The notes: generated by a model not told the origin, from the sequence alone. 64,000 bases of DNA from Schistocephalus solidus (GCA_017591395.1 WEDG01000357.1:1-64000); one strand, 5' to 3'; positions 47,301 to 60,086 are shown, counted from the first letter of the stretch. A program made the numbers and translations.

Positions 47301-50300
47301 TAAAAGATCTTACCATTATATTTCCGGGATTATTACATAACTGAATTACTATTTGATTGGACGATATTTCACTCAGTTTTAAGTACTGCCAGCCCCTAAA
47401 GTACAAGCGTAATTCACAACTAGTCCTATTACATGCACTCATCGTAAAAATAAACTGCCTCATCAGAACACTCCTAGGTGGACGTGTTCCCGGTTGGCAG
47501 ATTACCTTTATTAACCGAGTCGGTGAGCATGTAAGCCCATGGGAGAACGCAGGCTGGCATCTTGTCTTGGGGAACGAAATAAATAACTGCATTTCTGCGG
47601 ATAAACTCGACGCTGGTAACCGCACGGATGCCTAAAAATCCCTTGAAGTACTCCGCTGAGTTCCAAAAGGCTATCAAAAGTCTTAATCTCAATGCCATCC
47701 GGCAACAGCCATGCCAGCCGGAATTAGCCAGTGTATGAAATAATTGCGTTCAGGCAGTACGGTTTTCATGGTCGATTTGCCGATTTCCCGCGGGGGAGAT
47801 ATCGCCTTTTTGGGCATAGATTTTTGCTTGGACTGGATTATAATTAACTACCATAGGTAGACGACTAACTGGCTCCATTTTTAATTTAACTACCAAACCA
47901 GTTACAACCTACCGAAAATTAGCGTATTTGTCTGACGAATAATTATTGAGGAAGCGCCTGTGTCTATTTGTCCGTCCGGCTTCTACAATTGAACATCATA
48001 ACTTTACCGAACTATAAGTTTTATCAACCAGAGAAGTAAATGATCTGTTCAATCGGCTCATTTTCAAATACAATATAATTTCTTGGAATCTATATTTTAT
48101 TGCATATAACAACGTAGGTTTAGGACTCGGAAATTTAATATCAGTTTTAAGTTCTTTATACTTACCCAACTATTAGAATCGTGGATGGCTTAGTAAGCCT
48201 AGGCTGTATATCCTGCAGAAGTATACAAAATTCTTTGAAATCCTTATCCATAAAATCTTCGGTGGCGTAACATCTGAATAGTTATCCCTTCAAACCATCT
48301 GTGCTTGTTCTATTTTCCGTGGGCGAGTATGCGTATTGCTAAGGTCAGGGTTTATATTATTTTGAAGATTACGTCAAACATTTAAACAAGTTTTGGTTTA
48401 AAAGTTGGTTAGATTTAAGACGGGATATTTACCATTCCTCTCTATCACGTTTAGATTTTGCATATTTCCAGGTCCTACTTCCACTTTTCTGCATAAAAAA
48501 GGGACTTTTAGTGTAAGCGTTTGTCATTGGCTTACAAAAGGTTACGAAAGAAGCCGTATCTCGCCGGTAATTACTGCATGACTGGCAAAATTTACTTCTC
48601 TTTGTCTTAAGTTAAAATTATTATCCTTAAGTTGGAGGCAGAACTTTAGACGCCATAGATTTGCCTCTCTGAAGAGGCGATAGGTCAAGTAAACGTTTAC
48701 CTGTCCATATTTAAACAGGCTGGCATCGAATTCATTTTGGGTGTTTATAATGAGGTTTAAACTTTTATCGACCAACCATCAATGATGGTTTACGCGAAAT
48801 TGTATAGAAAATGTTTTGTGCATAAAATATGAAAATGGCTGGCTACCCATAAGCTAATGAATTTGCTATCAATGTTCGTTTGACAGAGTTGAGCACTCAC
48901 AGTGATTCACTGTCTGAAACATCGATGGGAAATGTGATGGTCAGTTGAAATAAAAGTTTATTTTGTCCCTACAATACTGTTTTTCGGATGTTAAAACAGG
49001 CACTTAGACAACAAATATAATTGAGTTTTGCAGTTTTTGATGGTTGTGAACTAGTGGCAGGTACATATAACCCGGCCTCAGCAAAGAATCACTGGGAGGT
49101 TGGTTGAAAATTTCTTTCTTCGAAATATTTTAAGGATTGAGTGATTTAATTTTAGTTTCAGTGTCTGATAAACCTTTACTGTTTGTCCCTATCTTATTTC
49201 TTCGAAAACTAAAAGTTGAATTGCATTACTGCTGAAATTCGTATATGACTTAGAGAATGGCAGAAAAGTAATATTTTGGCAACCGTTTTATGACCCTTTG
49301 TCAGGTTTGTACAGGTTTTGCTGAAGAAAATGTTTTTGACTGACCGTTTACATTGACCCACGCACATTTTCAGCATAGTGAAGTGTCGAAAGTAATCGCA
49401 ACAAAATGAGGACATAAAGATGAAAAGTCTTAATATGAATTCTTATCTCAGTTTTTTTTATTGTGTATTGCCTGTGAATTATCGAGTTTTTGCTCTTAAA
49501 AGTATTAAATATAAGTGATATGTGCTATAATTTTACGTAGTGGCTAGACGTAAAATGATACCTAACTTATCTCCAAAGGACATTAAATCGAAGTACATAG
49601 GAAACAGGTGCAAATCTTGAGGAGTAAAGGTAATTTTTCAGGCAACTTCTTTAAGTAATACCAGATGCGTTATTTTTCAAATTCTGATGTACGTTAATCT
49701 AGTATCTTTGAAGAAAATGCGAAATTAAGTTGTCCCATCTGAAAACTATTTTTCATTTCTTATAAAGTGGAAGTCCTGTTAACGCATCGGGGTGGATAAT
49801 TAGCAGCCAAAGGTTTTGGGGCCTGTTCCTTCGTGTAGAGCTCGTGCAAGCACATAAGGTTTGCGAAATAACCTTGTACAAGACAAACTGATTAAAATTA
49901 ATCTCCTTTCCGACGAGAGTGGTTAGCAACAATTATCATTTTTAAGATTGGGCTCGATAAACGTGCAAAGATAAGCAATATATCATGGAAATTAGTTAAG
50001 TAGTAAAGTACATTTTAAGGTGAAATTGTCGCATACAAAGCTCCAAACAAATTCACAATGCGCGATTTAATTTCGTTAAATTTATTGAAGTCGTAAAGAG
50101 CGCACAGAGAAAAAACGCATAACCGGAACTGTGCCACCAAATGGTCTCTCAGATTCTGCAGCTATTCAAACGTGTCATTGGGATGCAAAACAGCTGTTTC
50201 TCTCATGAGCGTTTTCCTGGTGGTAGGCTGCCCTTCAACTAGTTCAACTCTCTGGTCCACATCCATTCATCTGCGCTAGCATCTGGTTATGTGCTAAAAA

Positions 50301-51036
50301 AAGTGCCTGCTAACAAAGTAACTCGCAATGCAGTGCACACACATTGCGAGCTCAGAACAAAGGAACTGCCCTTGTTTAACGGTTTATATTTTGTGTCTGC
50401 ATGGTAAGCCAACGTTACAACTTTAGATAAAATTGATGGGCTATCTCTAAAAAGCAGTATTGAAGAGAAAATTTAACTTAAATGACTTGGTCTACACCGC
50501 ACACGGTTAAGGTACCGTTATTAACGAGTTCTGTTTCAAACAATAGACGGGATTCTAAAAAGTACAACTTATGTCATTAGCTCTTGCCTTTAAACGCGGA
50601 ATTACCTATAAAATACCCGCGTTATTTGTCAAAACCTGAAAAACGGTGTGAAGACTTAAATATGACCGATCAATTTACAGTGTTGCACAATGTAATATAA
50701 GTGAATAATTTGATGCTCAAGGGCTTCTCGCAATTTTATGCTGGTATTGCTCATGAAAAAATGCAGCTTTTTTCAAAGTAACCAAACAAATCCACATGAA
50801 ATGTTTGATAGGTTGACTACAAACCCTCTCTACACAGTGGCATCATTCTTCTTTGCGATAATCAGTACGCATCAGGACACGAACCAGTGAACAGATGTAT
50901 GCGTTGCAAATGGGTCCAGGTATTTGTTTGCCCTTATTGCCCAATTATCAGAAAATAAAGCTTTTATAATATCATTTCAGTTTTCCTTCAATGCTCGATG
51001 TCAGTACGGCTCATGAATATGGTAACAGTTTTTACC
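44391..51036. other. Non-coding stretch upstream of the RGS exon
   Basis: This should be intron or 5' flank of the RGS gene. No further RGS exon could be supported. GC-richer islands at 46.18-46.5 and 47.4-47.7 kb have open frames on both strands without a recognisable domain. A hammerhead-like but unpaired motif lies at 45353-45390. Confidence 0.5.
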
Positions 51037-51185
51037 ATCGTTGTCCAGCGTGTGTGTCACTCAGTCCAAGGTGGAGTCTGACGGTAACGTGGGCCTGATT
51101 TAGTTGATAGAAGACTTGCGCGGCATCTACTGCACTCATTTATCTTCCACCAACTTGTCCCGCAGTCTTTAAAACGTCAAGAGGC
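51037..51185 (+). repeat. GC-rich SINE-like repeat, copy 3
   Basis: Contains ACGGTAACGTGGGCCTGATT, TAGTTGATAGAAGACTTGCG, CGGCATCTACTGCACTC and a C-rich tract, aligning in order with the 59.2 kb copy. It is more decayed than that copy. Confidence 0.6.
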
Positions 51186-51602
51186 CTGGAGCTGTGAGAC
51201 TACAATGAGCATCCAAATTGGGGCAGGACCAACTGCTCATAAATATATTTACCATGACAATATACTTAGTGTTCACATCGTAAGTTAATATTTTATCTCC
51301 TTGCAGAAGCCATCAAATATCACAGGAATAAAGTAGCGAAACCACTAAAATGTATTTTGAATCTTTCAATGCATCAGTCTGGCATCTCAGCAGGGCGCAT
51401 GCTTGACAATCTTAAGTAAATTGTGGCCGTTTATCAATAAGTCACATTATTTAACAGAAATCTGTTTATTTGTAACTCCACAGGCACATTGAGAAGATTC
51501 AATTGAATAGTTTTGATGCTGTCGACTTAGGCCTTTTCTGTCCTCGTTATCGTAATGAAAAGTAAATATTTTTTAGCCAACGTTTATGCATGTAGTCTAT
51601 TG

Positions 51603-51605
<3 letters not shown>

Positions 51606-51671
<66 letters not shown>
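51606..51671 (+). repeat. (TA)n microsatellite
   Basis: About 33 uninterrupted TA dinucleotides. Such a tract can extrude into a cruciform and is expected to be length-polymorphic. Confidence 0.95.
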
Positions 51672-51673
<2 letters not shown>

Positions 51674-54624
51674 CCAGCCTGAGTCATCGCGCATCATTAA
51701 ACACATAAGAAACACCCAAAAATCAGTCTTTTTACCATTACCATCTTGATTTCATAATGTTAATACTAGATTATTGCAAGTGCGACCTTACAGGCCGATA
51801 AAGAAATACGCTGTTTTGTGAATAAAAGGCAAATGCAGTTCAAGAAACAAATAAAGATGTAAAGGTGCGATGTATACTTCCACTTTGGCTTTGTCAACAT
51901 TTCAGCTGAGTTAAAAGATTGTTAAGCAAACTGACCCATATAAAATGTACAGTTATTGAAATGATTTCAAGTGGCGAATTCGCCATAAGTGCATTTCTCC
52001 TAAATGACTGGTAGTTACTTGATATTGCTGTTTCATTTCATGGAGATCATATTAAATATAAAAACATATTCCCTTCCTATTCAAATAATTACTTATTGGG
52101 CCATGCGGAAATCGGAAATCACGTAAATCAGTGGACGTGCGACCGATTTCAGCTTGGATTCAATTTCTTTTCAGTTATTCCTGACCATTTTGTGTCCTGG
52201 TACACTAGAAAAGGAGGAATGCTTATACAAAATGAAAAAGACCGAGAGAGAACAGAGTTCAAACGGCTTCAATGGTAACTTGTTTTTCTGTTCAGTTCCT
52301 TTATTTAAATGCTCATGCTGGATTTCCTCAGTGTGACTTGAAAAGTTCACATGATCACACACTTAACGCACTGAGTTCATGTCAAAGATAGAAAATATTT
52401 TTCTGTCAGTAACGGCTTTCTAACTATTTGAATTCAGCACAAATTAGGCAAAAAACGCCAAAACGTAGCTGATTCTTGCATGGTTTGCGCAAGCGTTACT
52501 GCGATGAACATTGGTCGGGGATTCGACTAATAATGCAATCGTTGAAGTCTGCTATAATTTGTGAGATAGGTAAAAATATTCTGATGCCTCCCAAGCAAAT
52601 AAATAAACTCCAAAAAACTTCAGCCTAAATATTGACTTTCTCATCAGAGAGATAAATCCCAATTATGTGAGGCCTAATAGAGTACGGTGCTTAAAAAGTT
52701 TTGAATTTGCTTATGCAAGCGGAAAAATATATAAATTTTATATCTTTTTATCAGCTATCACGTGAAATGAAGAATTCTATTTATCATGTTACTCGTTCTT
52801 CGCATTAAAAAATGAAATTGATCAGGTTTGGAATAGTAATTAAAAAGCATAAAACACTTTATCTTGCGCAAATGGTCATTTGAAGTGTAATTACTCGGAC
52901 CGTTGTTAACCTGAAGGAGGTCAAAAATTATTTTAATTTTAGGTAGAAAGTGGAGGTATCTTTAGAAATTGAAACAGCATATGGATTTTAATGCTCAAGT
53001 TGACTGTTTACAACCAAACTGCTGAACAACAAGTTGAGAAATGCAGTTAAAGCTAGACAATTCTCCTTAAAGAAATGTGGGTTTATTGTTTAAATCCAAT
53101 CACAGAGCATACAACTTCCTCCGTATCGCAAATTATGTTCAACCACTATACAGCACTTGCCTCGTTTTCATGAAATGTCATTTTCTTTCTTCTTCAGCAA
53201 TCCAATGAACAATGGCTTGGGCGTGTAAAATATAACTTTTTATAAATATGGAGATAGTTATAAGTGATTACTTTAAAAATCCAGTGACATACGTCAATTA
53301 CATTAAAATGTAATGCTACTATCCATCTTCGTTCATTTAACAACAGTTCGGAGGTTTGAGGACGAATGTTGATGGGATCAGATATTTAAAAATGATTATC
53401 AGAGCCAATGAAATTTTGTCCTCCTGCTAACGTTTGGCATACAAAAGCATGTAAACTATAAATGGTGATGCTATAGAAAGCAGGCCATATGAGGCTACTT
53501 ATTAGCCTAGATTACTTCAATTTGTACAAATTTGGAAAGCTGATGTCCTATTGACATTATCTTATGGCAGAGCCATTTTACTGCGCTTTGCAGAGAGGTA
53601 TAGAGTTGTCCAGCAGCAATAGAACAGTAACAGCAAAAACAAAAGAGCTTTTTGCATTATTTTATGTTGGAAATTTATTAAGGTGGCGGTCAATACTAAT
53701 TTTAAAACCTCAAAATATGTTTGTCACTCCTCAGGTTAGCTTCATAAATTCAAGTTAGTGTTAATTTGTTAACGCAAGAGAAACCCTACAGCCATCTACT
53801 CTTTTCTGAGGGAACATCAAATATGAAAATAATACTTCATGGTTGTTACATACCAGTTAACTCCGTTTGCTTATATGCCCCTTTTTTCTCCTAAAATTTA
53901 GTTAATAACACCTTTATTCTCAGGAGCTGCTATGGCCTGAGAATTCGTGATGACCACTGAGGTGCATTAGCATTTGTATACTTCCACTCAAGACCGGCAG
54001 AATAGGAACCCTCATCTTCTTCTCTTTGCCCTTCCTCTTACATTGACGGTATAGTTAAAGTGTTTTCTGATAAAAAGCAGAATCTTCGCATTGGTGCCTT
54101 ATTAATCAACGCTATATGGTCCAATTAACAGCACACTGAACACGTGACGCCGGCTGTTTCCGTACTCGCGGTAAGACTGTTCACAGCGGCAGACAATACT
54201 ATTTAATTGGACATTAAAGACTGCCGACGCGACTGCAGTACGGAGAAAAACTTGTGGGCGTAGTGAATGATTTAAAATTTGCCAATGCTGGAAGCAATAA
54301 TAAACTCTTCCAGTCCCTTTGGCAGCTTTAAAACAGTCAACCACACCACTAATCTGGACTTACTATCAAATGGCAAAATGCCTGCAAAGGGGCCTAGCAT
54401 TTAACATTCATCTTCCATAAGTTGCTCAATGAAGGAAAAGAGGTTATTTAAAATAAACATAAAGGAGCCACATCCCATAAATTGGAAAAAACTCATTGAC
54501 ATCTTTTCGGGCTTGGTGTTTTGAAGAAGAAGCTCACTGGTCGGCGTCGTTTTGCTGTTAAAATGAAAAGTTATTTTAAAAACCGTATATTTCGATTCTT
54601 GGGCTAAAAATCTAGGAAATACGA
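51672..54624. other. Non-coding stretch
   Basis: No gene or repeat recognised. Open frames are short and without motifs. Confidence 0.55.
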
Positions 54625-56068
54625 TATTGATCTGCTGTTACTTAGGGAACGCTGCCCTTCGTGAGAGAAACCGATCTAACCACCGATTACTTTAAGGTAG
54701 AAGAGATCCCGACGATTGACGCAGTGGTCATTACAGAACCTAGTTTTCTACAGGAACCACTGAAGCTGGAAAAAACGAAATCACCAGGTCCTGATGTAAT
54801 ACCGGGAAATTTGTTGAAGGAGTTGGCTGTAGAGTTGGCAGAACCCTTGTTTCTAGTCTTCTGAGTCTCCGTAACTTCGTGTAGATTGCCACCCAATCGG
54901 AAGACTGCGCGGCTTTTCTCGATACACAACAGTGGCATTTGGACCTCCGCAAATAATTACCAGCCGGTACGTCTCACTTCTATATGTTGCAATATTATTC
55001 ATCCCAAGTGAACTGATGCAGTTTTTTAGAGCAGCACGGATTCCGCCGAGGAAGGTCCTGTTTAACCAATTCACTCTTCTGTCTGGAACGATTGACCCGA
55101 GCAGTATATGAAGAAAATGTAGTGAAACGGTGTCTCCTATACAAACTCAACCGTATAGGGATAAAATACAAGCTTTTGAAGTGGATCGAAAATTTATTGA
55201 GTGGGCAATCTCACCTTGTCGATCACCACTCGGCAGAGGTGGCAGTTGCGAATGAGGTTAATCAGGGCTCCGTTCTTGTCCTGCGTAACTGGGTTGGACT
55301 GTAACACTGTCATGTTTAATGACGACATACAGCTTTGGAAGGTCATCTACAGGCATACTTGCATCGACTCGAGGAATGGTCGAACAACTGGCTCCTCCCA
55401 TTTAATGCTACCAAGTGCAATATTTTGCGAATTAGCAGAACCAGCACCGAATACCAGATAATGAACTATCTGAACCACACACTACTACAAGAGGTAGAGA
55501 CTCAGAAATATCTACGAGTATGGAGCACGCTCACTTTGAATAAATCGTTCCATTGCTCAAATGTAACAAAATACGCAATTTCAAGCTTGTGTTCAGATGA
55601 GCAGGCGTTTGCAAAGTTCAACAAAGGGTGCATTAAGAAGGTTTTTGGGATGTTCGTTGCACCACAATTGGAATTGGCCATACAAGTCTGGAGACCATGG
55701 GATGTCAACGACCGCAGCACCCTTGAGAAGATCCAATAAAGTGCAACCAAGCCTGTTCGAGGTCAAGGCTACCAGAAACACGATTGTCCAATCTTGACCT
55801 GTTACCTTTGGACTATAGACAGCTATTCGGTGACCTAATACAAGCGTCCATCATGCTGCGGCTTCAGGATTGTTGCATTGCATCTGGCAATTTCTTTGAG
55901 CTGGCCACTACCACTAGTTTGAGAGGACATCCTCTCAAACTACGTGTGACTGGGACAAGACTGGACGCAAGTAGGATCCTTTTCTCCAACAGATCGATTA
56001 AGGCCTGGAATGCTCTGCCTGCGGACACCATCATATCCCCATCCGTTGACACTTTTAATGACCAGTAG
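54625..56068 (+). pseudogene. LINE reverse transcriptase pseudogene
   Basis: Pieces in order, spread over several frames: an early RT motif TKSPGPDVIPGNLLKELA (near 54770-54830); HGFRRGRSCLTNS (from 55036), the usual GFR.G.S..TNLL block; LLYKLNRIGIKYKLLKWI and NQGSVL (55130-55280); MFNDDIQLW (55312 on) where the catalytic FADD is expected; LHRLEEWSNNWLLPFNATKC; and the C-terminal GDLIQ..FF..SLRGHPLKL..ILFSNRSIKAWNALP (55810-56030). The first catalytic aspartate block (DF.KAFD) is deleted between AVYEEN and VVKRC, and FADD has become FNDD. Internal stops and frameshifts occur throughout, so it cannot encode an active enzyme. The C-terminal block is typical of jockey/CR1-type elements. Confidence 0.85.
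55917..55940. repeat. Perfect hairpin inside the LINE pseudogene
   Basis: GTTTGAGAGG and CCTCTCAAAC are perfect 10-base inverted arms around ACAT, within the codons for SLRGHPLKL. Probably coincidental with the coding motif. Confidence 0.6.
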
Positions 56069-56315
56069 AGCCATATGTAACATAAAACCATCAGAAACTA
56101 ACAAATTTCCCTCAAGCTACCCTCACTCACAAATTTGCGTTGTACCTAACATACAACTCCTTTTTTTGATCAATATTATTTAACAATTGTTTAGTCCAAT
56201 GCCCTGTAGACTGACGGTGGGAGATAACCCATTGTTCAACGTTCATTGAAATCAGTAGGGAGTTCAAAGGCGTCACCAACCTTTCCCTTAATAAAACTGA
56301 GCTGAATTGAACTAA

Positions 56316-59007
56316 ACCTTGGAATATCAAACCGCATGAATTGATTTCCATCCGTAGAGGCAAAGGTGCCCACTTGTTTTTTTGCAAAAAAGCCAAATTC
56401 CGAATATGAGACTAAAGTAGTCACTTACCGTGCTGCTATGAGCCAAGTTGTGGTAGGGGAAAGCGAGATGTGCATACGGTAACCTTTATGGCTTATACTA
56501 CCTTCTCTCAGGCACTCATAATTCTGACCACCATCTGGGACCAGAAGTGCAAATAGACAACAAAAACGGTATTGTAATAATTAACCCTGACCTTTATCAC
56601 TGATAACTAAGTATGCAAAATAACGACAGTATATGTAGTATCCAATATCCTAGACACGTCAGTGTCACTGATCAATGCCACTGTTAATCATTGCTGTGAA
56701 GGTTTTGACTCATAAATGGGCTCCCTCCTTCCCAAATGTTTTCGAGTATACGCACTCCAGTTTTTATCCTGCTTGCAGACATGCAGTGAATCCTCCTAAA
56801 GGAACCCTTTTTGGCTCGGCTTGAAAGTTGCCATGAAGATTGAGGCCAAAAATGAAACAGTTATTGCGGAATAACCACGCCATATTCAAAACTGGCCTTA
56901 TTATCATAATGTCTGATCTGTTAGCTGGTGAGTTGCACGTTACCCTTTGCTTTGAAAAATTCTGTTTTCCACGCTTTGATGTCTAGTAGGCATGCAAATT
57001 AGGTATGTGTGCTTAAGTCGACTCGTGGGGACGGAAAAATATATAATTTTTGCAAACAATCACTCATCTGTGATCCGTTCACGTTATTTTATTATCTAAT
57101 TATCTAATATTGCCTTCCTGTGATTGTGGTTTTTTGCTGCAATTAAAAATGAAAAACTGCGTATAGCGCGCCGTCTATGGTTCTATTCTATTTTTAAAGG
57201 CACGCCATTTCCTCTGCGGTTTGAACTTTTTCTGCACGTCCACTGGTTGTGGATGCAGGAAAAAATGAGGTGCTAAGTCATATAGTCACCCATTAGTTTA
57301 CGGAGGAAACAGAGGCATAAATAATTAATAAACTAATCCTCGCTCAACCAGGCACATCGACGTTGCAATATTAAGGTCAACTAATGAGATGCGAACGTAT
57401 GGGGGGGGGTTATTGCGGCATCTCATTAGCGTCTGACATTTTAAAACTAAAGGCTGCCGTCTTCCGATTCAGCTTTGATGTACACCCCGGCGAATAGGCT
57501 AGCTGTATCCTGTTAGGGTAAATGGCGATCTGTATATATTCCAAACACACTGAGGAAAGAAACATAGTAATTAAAATGACATAATCAAAGGTTTTCACAT
57601 TTTCATAGACAGTGGGCAGACGGCCAGTTAAGATTGAGATCAAACTATTTTCCGGAATTCTATCATATAAAAATGCGTGTTTTTAATGCAGAGTCTGTCT
57701 TTGACAGTTATTATTGTTTCCACCAAAGAAACAGTCACGGCGACTTGTCAATTTCTAGATGTACTAAGAGCGAAGATGGTAGCCCAAACGCCAAAAGCAT
57801 TGTTTGTTCTTGTAAGCCTTCAACCACCTTCATAGGTCCATAATCAGGCATAAAATCAACATGTGAGCAAGCTAAATCCACGATAGGTGTGAGCGAATAA
57901 ATGAGAACTGTACAGAGCTCCCGTCTTTGATGAGAAGTCACTCTATCGATGCATCGATCTGGCGTCATCCTGAAAAAACCTGCATCCATGATCGTTAATC
58001 GCTAATATTTTGATATTTGTCACTTGCTTCATTATTGCTTTTATCTCTGCAAATAATTGAAAGCTCAGAAGAATAAACAAATGATTCAGCTGTCCAGACA
58101 AACCTCTTCCCTTCTCAAAGCAAGTGTCATTTGCATAAACCCGCGGAAAGAATTAAGATGAACTTAAACATTTTTTCCCGAAAACATTGTATACAACTGA
58201 ACTGCGTGTTATTTTACCTTAAATACACTAATTGTAAGGAAGAAACACAGAGAAAATGACACATTTAAGGCTACTTAATAAACAATCTTGTGGGTGTAAA
58301 CAATAAATGCTTCCTCTTTACTTATTAGAATAAATATTTAACCTCGGAATTAAAAAAGGCAACGAGTCTGTTAGGCATGATTGTTAGGGTTCCTAGGCTT
58401 TCCCAGCTGCTAATAATGTTCTAATTTTCGCTATTCCCGCGCTTTGCCAGAGCTCTTGGAGTCAATCGCAATGAGAGATTTTTTCTCTGTGAGGAGTAGC
58501 TATTTATCTGAAAAGTTTTGGGTGACAGCCACTAAATAGCGGTTGCTTCGAAATTTCAAGATTTCATCTATGCGAATGCAGTGAACTCTCCCAGACCACT
58601 ACACACGTGCTGCATTTGAGTCACCCATACCATGCAGCGAAACGCTGATTTTACATATAATATAATGCTTATCCAGATTCAACCCATTCCGAATAGCATA
58701 AGGATAAGTAAGCATTCTGAGCGGAGTTAAGCATTCAGCAAACAGTTCAATTTCAATCAGTATGTCTCTATGGAGGATAATGCATTGAACTTTATCTTTA
58801 TTTAAAAAATGCAGTTTTTGAAACTTCCTCAAGCATTCCCTTTGCAAAGGTTTTGGCAGCCAAAAAAATACCAGGATGATATCCGAATCCTTCATAAAAA
58901 CTAAGGTCTAAAAGAAACTGAGACAACAAAAATCCATGTTATTAGACATGACAAAAAAGATGGTTCCTCTGCCATCTGAAGTATTTGTGAAAATTCCCAT
59001 TGCAAGA
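56316..59007. other. Non-coding stretch
   Basis: No gene recognised. It contains a 12-base inverted repeat around a G9 run at 57381-57429. Frames at 57735-57989 and 58599-58895 (minus; 84 and 98 codons) have no family signature. Confidence 0.55.
57381..57429. repeat. 12-bp inverted repeat with G9 in the loop
   Basis: CTAATGAGATGC (57381-57392) and GCATCTCATTAG (57418-57429) are perfect complements around a 25-base loop containing nine consecutive G. No gene is adjacent. Confidence 0.85.
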
Positions 59008-59160
59008 TTCAAAAGACGACTTGGCGAGCATACGCGCTGCTTTCGATAACTTCTCTTCAGGCCTGTACAGTTATAGGGAAACTTTGGAACGCAGTAGAAA
59101 TAAAAAACATGAAATTGATAATATTCTTCCCTTTGTGTGGGTTGTCTGAGAGGTGTGCAC
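59008..59160 (-). repeat. Left arm of ~150-bp inverted repeat
   Basis: The minus strand reads GCACACCTCTCAGACAACCC, then CACACAAAG, GAATATTATC..TTTCATGTTTT, GGCCTGAAGAGAAGTTATC, AAAGCAGCGCGTATG and CGCCAAGTCGTCTTTTGAA. This matches the plus strand at 59941-60086 with few differences. Confidence 0.85.
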
Positions 59161-59224
59161 GAGTCGGCGCCTATCCAAAAGAATATGAAAACACCTCCCA
59201 GCATGCCTAAACGATATTTCGACC

Positions 59225-59490
59225 GTCGATTTCGACGATGTCCACTGTATGCTCCACGGAAGGGTGGTGCAGGGACGGTAACCTGCGCGTAAATTAGTTT
59301 TAAGTGATAGTAGCCTTGCGCTGCAGCTACCGCACTCTCTCCTCCTCCCCCACCTGAGCCCGGTGTCATGACAGAATCAAGAAGACAGGAGATGGGAGTG
59401 GGCGCAGGTAGCTGGCGCGGCCGGAGCCGCCCCTGGGCGTACCACCACACCTGGCTTGGATCCCACGGAGTGGGAGTGCGATAAAGGCCA
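59225..59490 (+). repeat. GC-rich SINE-like repeat, copy 4 (longest)
   Basis: The most complete of four copies: GATGTCCACTGTATGCTCCA, GGGTGGTGCAGGGACGGTAA, CCTTGCGCTGCAGCTACCGC, a C/T-rich tract, CCCGGTGTCATGACAGAATC, AGGAGATGGGAGTGGGCGC and a GC-rich end with GGATCCCACGGAGTGGGAG. It lies between the two inverted arms. No pol III boxes were recognised. Confidence 0.75.
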
Positions 59491-59587
59491 CATTAAGAAG
59501 GAGTCATTGCAGCCTGACTCTCAGTCCGCCAGTTAGTCACTCCACACAAAACACACATTTGGCTGACCACGCACTGACCAATTTCTG

Positions 59588-59830
59588 AACAAAGGCGAAT
59601 TCAAGAGCATAAAAACCACCATCCTTGTACATCTTGTTGACACCGGACATAGTGTGGACCCCAGCAAAGCTTTCCGTGTAATTTATAAGGTCCCACCAAA
59701 CTACCCGAAGCCATTGGATCAACGTCTACTAGCAGCAGCAGAAGCCACTGCCATTAGGTTGAAGAAGCCGGTCTTGTGCGCACAAAAAGAATCTCGTACA
59801 AGCTTCTCGCTTAGCTTGGCCAACGGCTGC
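59588..59830 (+). pseudogene. C-terminal fragment of a GIY-YIG nuclease domain, possibly Penelope-like
   Basis: The plus frame reads TTILVHLVDTGHSVDPSKAF, RVIYKVPPN, then RLLAAAEATAIRLKKPVLC. The H...TGH block followed about 30 residues later by an R..AE/EA..I helix is the C-terminal half of GIY-YIG domains as found fused to reverse transcriptase in Penelope-like elements. The N-terminal GIY and YIG strands are not visible: an in-frame TGA lies at 59564. The frame continues with unrelated-looking residues after about 59820. It is enclosed by inverted arms, which fits the unusual terminal structures of Penelope-like elements. It is a remnant, not a functional gene. Confidence 0.55.
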
Positions 59831-59940
59831 CTAACTGCATACATTCCCTGCGCTATCTGTGTCCTATCTCTTCCCCAAGAACGGCTCTACCAAATACGCA
59901 CTGCCGCTTATCACACTATTTCTTATCATCCTCCCCCCTA

Positions 59941-60086
59941 TGCACACCTCTCAGACAACCCACACAAACGGACGAATATTATCGATTTCATGTTTTAACT
60001 TTCTACTACTTTCCTATGTTTCCCTATACTGGCCTGAAGAGAAGTTATCAAAAGCAGCGCGTATGGTCGCCAAGTCGTCTTTTGAA
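59941..60086 (+). repeat. Right arm of ~150-bp inverted repeat
   Basis: Starts TGCACACCTCTCAGACAACC and ends CAAGTCGTCTTTTGAA. Inverted partner of 59008-59160, with about 780 bases between the arms. Confidence 0.85.

Larger units (their letters stand above)
54625..56315 (+). mobile_element. 5'-truncated, decayed LINE (CR1/jockey-like)
   Basis: Carries the remains of a non-LTR reverse transcriptase ORF followed by about 250 bases of non-coding tail ending near AATAAAACTGAGCTGAATTG. The 5' edge is uncertain and no endonuclease domain is present, consistent with truncation on insertion. The 3' end is inferred from the tail-like sequence; target-site duplications were not identified. Confidence 0.7.

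Noticed and set aside
47511..47705. Minus-strand peptide IEIKTFDSLLELSG, resembling the start of an RGS domain, as the missing upstream exon
   Set aside because: The expected phase-1 junction would need a donor after AGCG, but the sequence there is GAGTAC. The only nearby GT gives the wrong phase, and the tryptophan usually present before it is absent.
58908..59450. 180-codon minus frame
   Set aside because: It runs across the GC-rich repeat and the left inverted arm. Its reading is explained by repeat DNA and shows no domain.
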